Positions 61,116 to 64,000 of a stretch of 64,000 nucleotides of DNA are shown here, piece after piece. Under the pieces are notes generated by a model. That model was given only the letters and a program-made list of their open reading frames with translations. It made no database searches and had not been told where the DNA came from. The stretch covers positions 3,968,001 to 4,032,000 of the forward strand of contig NC_015514.1 in assembly GCF_000212695.1 (NCBI RefSeq), written 5' to 3'. The DNA comes from Cellulomonas fimi ATCC 484 (lineage in GTDB: Bacteria > Actinomycetota > Actinomycetes > Actinomycetales > Cellulomonadaceae). Position numbers and translations under genes: made by a program. The first letter of the stretch is position 1. Each line of letters starts with the position of its first letter.

Positions 61116-62512
61116 TCACGAGGCGGGCCAGGCCGCCTCGATGTTGTCGAGCGTCTCCTCGTCGGACTGGTCCTCCGCGATCCACGCCACCATCTGCTTC
61201 CAGAAGGCGTCCGCACCCACGGCACCCGGCATGAGGTCGGAGCCGTCGAAGCGGAAGGTGTACGCGTCGTCCGTCATGAGCTCGAACGCGAGCTTGTCGA
61301 CGGGCTGCACGATGAGCTCGGGGTCGAGCCCGTTGTTCGCGCTGAACCAGCCACCCTGCGGGGTGGCCTCGGCCTTGGCGTTCGCCCACTCCGGCGACGC
61401 GAGGTAGGCGCGGAACGCCTCGACCTCGGGACGGTCGGAGAAGCCGGTCACGAACTCGCCACCGCCGAGGATCGGCTTGGTGTCGTCCATGCTCGGCAGG
61501 TAGAACCTGCGTACACGCCCTGGTCGGTCGGCTCCTCCTGGACCGTCACGCCCTCGTCCCAGTTGGCCGCGTAGAAGTTGGCCGCCCGGTGCATGAGGCA
61601 CGAGCCGTCGAGGATGCCGTAGCCGGCCTCGGTCCACGGGGCCGTCGCGATGGACGTCACGTCGCCCAGGCCGCCGTTGACGTAGTCGGGGTTCTTGAGG
61701 ATCTCGCCCGTGGCCTGCAGCGCCGCGAGGATCTGCGGGTCGTTGAACGGGATCTCGTGCTTGTACCACTGGTCGTACACGTCGGCGCCGGCCGTGCGCA
61801 GCACCATGTCCTCGAGCCAGTCGGTGGCCGGCCAGCCGGTCGCGTCACCGGACTCGATGCCGGCGCACCACGGCTTCACGCTGCCGTCCGGGTAGTCCTC
61901 GACGACCTTGTCCGACAGGGCGACGAGGTCGTCCCACGTCTCCGGGATCTCGTAGCCGTACTCCTCGAAGAACTGCGGCGAGTACCAGACGAACGACTTG
62001 GCGTTCGCGCCGAGCGGCGACGCGTAGAGCGTGTCGTCGACCGTGCCGTACCCGGCCCAGTCTTCCGAGAAGTACTCGGCGACGTTGTCGATGACGCCCT
62101 GCGGGGCCGGGACGACCACGTCGGGGTAGTCGGCGACGAGCGACGCGAGGAAGCCCGGCTGCGGCACGTAGGCGATGTCCGGCGGGTTGCCGGCCTCCAG
62201 GCGGACGGGGAGCTGTGCCTCGAACTCCCGCGACCCCTCGTACACGATCTCGGCGCCCGTGCACTCCTCGAACGGGACGTAGGAGTCGCGCTGCTGCTGC
62301 GCCTCCGGGTCCACGATCGACGTGTAGACGCTGATCTGCTTGCCCGACAGGTCGCCGTACTCCTCGAAGGCCGCACAGTCGACGGTGGGCTCGTCATCAC
62401 CCCCGCCGCCCCCGTTGTCGTCGCCCCCGTCGGAGCAGGCCGTGAGCACCAGAGCCAGGCTCGCACCCGCTGCCGCCGCCGCCGCGTAGCCGCGGCGCTT
62501 CCGCATGTTCAT
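61116..62512 (-). pseudogene. Sugar ABC solute-binding lipoprotein gene with one frameshift
   Basis: The first 320 or so residues read from ATG 62512: lipobox LVLTACSDGG, VDCAAFEEYGDLSGKQISVY, PPDIAYVPQPGFLASLVADY, ASPLGANAKSFVWYSPQFFE and LMHRAANFYAANWDEGVTVQ. Near 61505-61512 the reading moves to another frame, FYLPSMDDTKPILGGGEFVT, and continues through NAKAEATPQGGWFSANNGLD to the stop at 61116 (total about 465 residues). One base is missing or two are extra at the junction. Everything else is intact, so this may be a recent mutation or a sequencing error. As read, it encodes a truncated protein and the importer would lack its receptor. Confidence 0.85.
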
Positions 62513-62583
62513 GAGACCTCCACGTCGTCATGTCTGCCGGAGGCACGACCTACCCCTGTCGCGCCCTCCACTGCGATGCAAGC

Positions 62584-62595
62584 CGTTGCGCAACG
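62584..62595. promoter_or_regulatory. LacI-type operator candidate 1
   Basis: CGTTGCGCAACG, perfect 12-bp palindrome with the central CG step typical of LacI-family sites, 72 bases upstream of the binding-protein start. A second TTGCGCAA core lies at 62633-62640. No LacI gene is in the window. Confidence 0.55.
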
Positions 62596-62632
62596 CGACC
62601 GCAACTCTCGGAGGGGGACAAGTCGGTCACGA

Positions 62633-62640
62633 TTGCGCAA
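62633..62640. promoter_or_regulatory. LacI-type operator candidate 2
   Basis: TTGCGCAA core flanked by CGA and CGA, 47 bases centre to centre from the first site. Confidence 0.45.
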
Positions 62641-62724
62641 CGAAGCGCCGACACGCCGGTCAGTCTTCGCGCAGGTCGCAGACCTGAGCGGCCTACCGCG
62701 CGGTCGGTCGACGTGACGGACCCG

Positions 62725-63519
62725 TCAGACCAGGAGGCTGCGGAGCACCGCGACGGCGCCGTCGTCCTCGATCGTCCCCGTCACCTCGTCGGCCGCGGCG
62801 CGGACGGTGTCCGTCGCGTGACCCATCGCGACGCCGCGCGCGGCCCAGCGCAGCATCTGCACGTCGTTGCTGCCGTCCCCCACGGCGACCGTCTGGAACG
62901 GCTCGACGCCCTCGTGCTGCCGGATCTCCTCGAGCGCGCTCGCCTTCGACACCCCGCCCGGGGTGAGGTCGAGCCACGCCGACCAGCCGACCGCGTACTC
63001 GACCTCGTGCAGGCCGACGCGCTCCACCAGCGCGTGGAACTCCTCGGGGCTCGCCTCGGGCGCCCGGATGACGACACGCGTCGCGGGCGTGGACGCGAGC
63101 TCCTCGAACGGCACCACCTCGACGCGACCCGACAGCTCCCCCGTCGGGAAGTCCGCCGACACCTTGAACCCCACGCCCAGGTCCTCGACCGCGATGAGCG
63201 CGTCCGGCAGCTCCATCGCGATCGTGCGCAGCGCCGGGCCCGGGTCGAACGTCACCGACCGGTCGACGACGAACCCCTCGGGGCTGCCGTCGAGGCGCGC
63301 CGTCACGGCGCCGTTGGAGCACACGACCCACCCCTCGGTGAGCCCGAGCTCGCGCGCGACCGGCACCGCGGAGTGCGCCCCGCGGCCCGTCGCGAGCACC
63401 ACGTGCACGCCCGCGTCCCGGACCGCCGCGACGGCCTCGCGGACGTCGTCGGACAGCACGCCGTCGTAGGACATGAGGGTCCCGTCGACGTCGAGGGCCA
63501 CGAGGCGGCAGCGGCTCAT
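62725..63519 (-). CDS. HAD family hydrolase, Cof/YbjI type
   Basis: 264 residues from ATG 63519, overlapping the serS stop by four bases. HAD motif [17 protein letters not shown], motif [13 protein letters not shown], the C2b cap domain (about 80-190), motif III Lys in [12 protein letters not shown] and motif [18 protein letters not shown]. It is a magnesium-dependent sugar-phosphate or nucleotide phosphatase; substrate unknown. Coupled to serS. Confidence 0.94.
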   Translation of the reverse strand: MSRCRLVALDVDGTLMSYDGVLSDDVREAVAAVRDAGVHVVLATGRGAHSAVPVARELGLTEGWVVCSNGAVTARLDGSPEGFVVDRSVTFDPGPALRTIAMELPDALIAVEDLGVGFKVSADFPTGELSGRVEVVPFEELASTPATRVVIRAPEASPEEFHALVERVGLHEVEYAVGWSAWLDLTPGGVSKASALEEIRQHEGVEPFQTVAVGDGSNDVQMLRWAARGVAMGHATDTVRAAADEVTGTIEDDGAVAVLRSLLV

Positions 63520-64000
63520 CGCACGGGCTCCAGCACCTCGAGGCCGCCGAGGTACGGCCGCAGCGCCTCGGGCACCCGCACCGAGCCGTCCTCCTGCTGG
63601 TGGTTCTCCAGGATCGCCACGATCCAGCGCGTCGTCGCGAGGGTGCCGTTGAGCGTCGCCACCGGGCGCACCGTGCCGTCGGCGGTCCGCTCCCGCACGC
63701 CGAGGCGGCGCGCCTGGAACGTCGTGCAGTTCGACGTCGACGTGAGCTCGAGCCACCGCTGCTGGCTCGGCAGCCACGCCTCGCAGTCGAACTTGCGGGC
63801 CGCGCTGCTGCCCAGGTCGCCCGCGGCGGTGTCGATGACGCGGTAGGGCAGCTCGACGAGGTCGAGCATCTCCTTCTCCCAGCCGAGGATCCGCCGGTGC
63901 TCGTCGGCCGCGTCCTCGACGGTCGTGTACGAGAACGCCTCGACCTTGTGGAACTGGTGCACGCGGATGATGCCGCGCGTGTCCTTGCCGTACGAGCCGG
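63516..64000 (-). CDS. serS: Seryl-tRNA synthetase, N-terminal part outside window
   Basis: The C-terminal 161 residues or so of SerRS, open to the right edge. Class II motif 2 [19 protein letters not shown] and motif 3 [20 protein letters not shown] are present, along with [40 protein letters not shown] and the C-terminal [20 protein letters not shown]. It charges tRNA-Ser, two genes of which are in this window. Followed by the coupled HAD gene. Confidence 0.96.
   Translation of the reverse strand, partial: GSYGKDTRGIIRVHQFHKVEAFSYTTVEDAADEHRRILGWEKEMLDLVELPYRVIDTAAGDLGSSAARKFDCEAWLPSQQRWLELTSTSNCTTFQARRLGVRERTADGTVRPVATLNGTLATTRWIVAILENHQQEDGSVRVPEALRPYLGGLEVLEPVR

Overview
The window is very GC-rich, densely packed and rich in GTG starts, 1-4 base start/stop overlaps and long spurious antisense frames, as expected of a high-GC actinobacterium. 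The gene content (GH35 beta-galactosidase, glycogen phosphorylase, sugar ABC importer, AGE epimerase, a conservon-type GTPase operon, a Bpa-type proteasome activator) fits a carbohydrate-using member of the Cellulomonadaceae such as Cellulomonas. That placement is an inference from content, not a database match. No phage, insertion sequence, plasmid gene or CRISPR array was found.

Layout. 1-5 kb: a DUF6544-like gene running off the left edge, a DUF5997 protein, glycogen phosphorylase and a small membrane protein. 5-12.4 kb: a MacB/FtsX-type ABC exporter, a membrane protein, a SanA/YdcF protein and a GH35 enzyme. 12.5-16.5 kb: orphan nrdI, a phosphotransferase, a GNAT remnant, tRNA-Arg and LtrA. 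16.5-19.5 kb: a tight four-gene operon joining an amidoligase, a SigE-like sigma factor and two exported proteins built from the same duplicated module; this is the best candidate for an undescribed system. 19.5-25.3 kb: two CNNM/CBS membrane proteins, DUF2510, VOC and WYL genes, then a decaying stretch with a partial second WYL copy and a multiply frameshifted gene. 25.3-38.5 kb: phosphofructokinase, an SDR/TetR divergent pair, a methyltransferase, tRNA-Ser, a secreted HNH nuclease, a ThrE-type exporter, YdeI, an RNase II-like protein, MntP, two GNATs and an OhrR/MarR regulator. 38.6-39.7 kb: a 14-bp tandem repeat and a toxin-like/eCIS-type protein. 39.7-40.6 kb: an ArsR/SRPBCC pair. 40.7-44.5 kb: a PP2C phosphatase, cellulose-synthase-like glycosyltransferase, STAS protein and anti-sigma-type ATPase, which together look like a partner-switch controlling a polysaccharide synthase. 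44.5-47.8 kb: DUF2252, a Cache chemoreceptor and tRNA-Ser. 47.9-54.9 kb: a conservon (repeat-rich histidine kinase, roadblock, DUF742, GTPase) ending in an unusual PIN-like protein. 55-64 kb: quinone oxidoreductase, AGE epimerase, Bpa, EamA, a sugar ABC importer whose binding-protein gene is frameshifted, a HAD phosphatase and the 3' part of serS.

Working together. Several blocks are clear transcription units shown by stop/start overlaps: the ABC exporter pair, the sigma/amidoligase operon, the CNNM pair, the ArsR pair, the PP2C-GT2-STAS-ATPase set, the conservon, the sugar importer and serS-HAD. Divergent regulator/target pairs carry visible palindromic operators: WYL/VOC, TetR/SDR and OhrR/small protein; ArsR has one at its own start. 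Rho-independent-type hairpins without long T runs follow glgP, the GH35 gene, both fully checked tRNA genes and the sugar importer.
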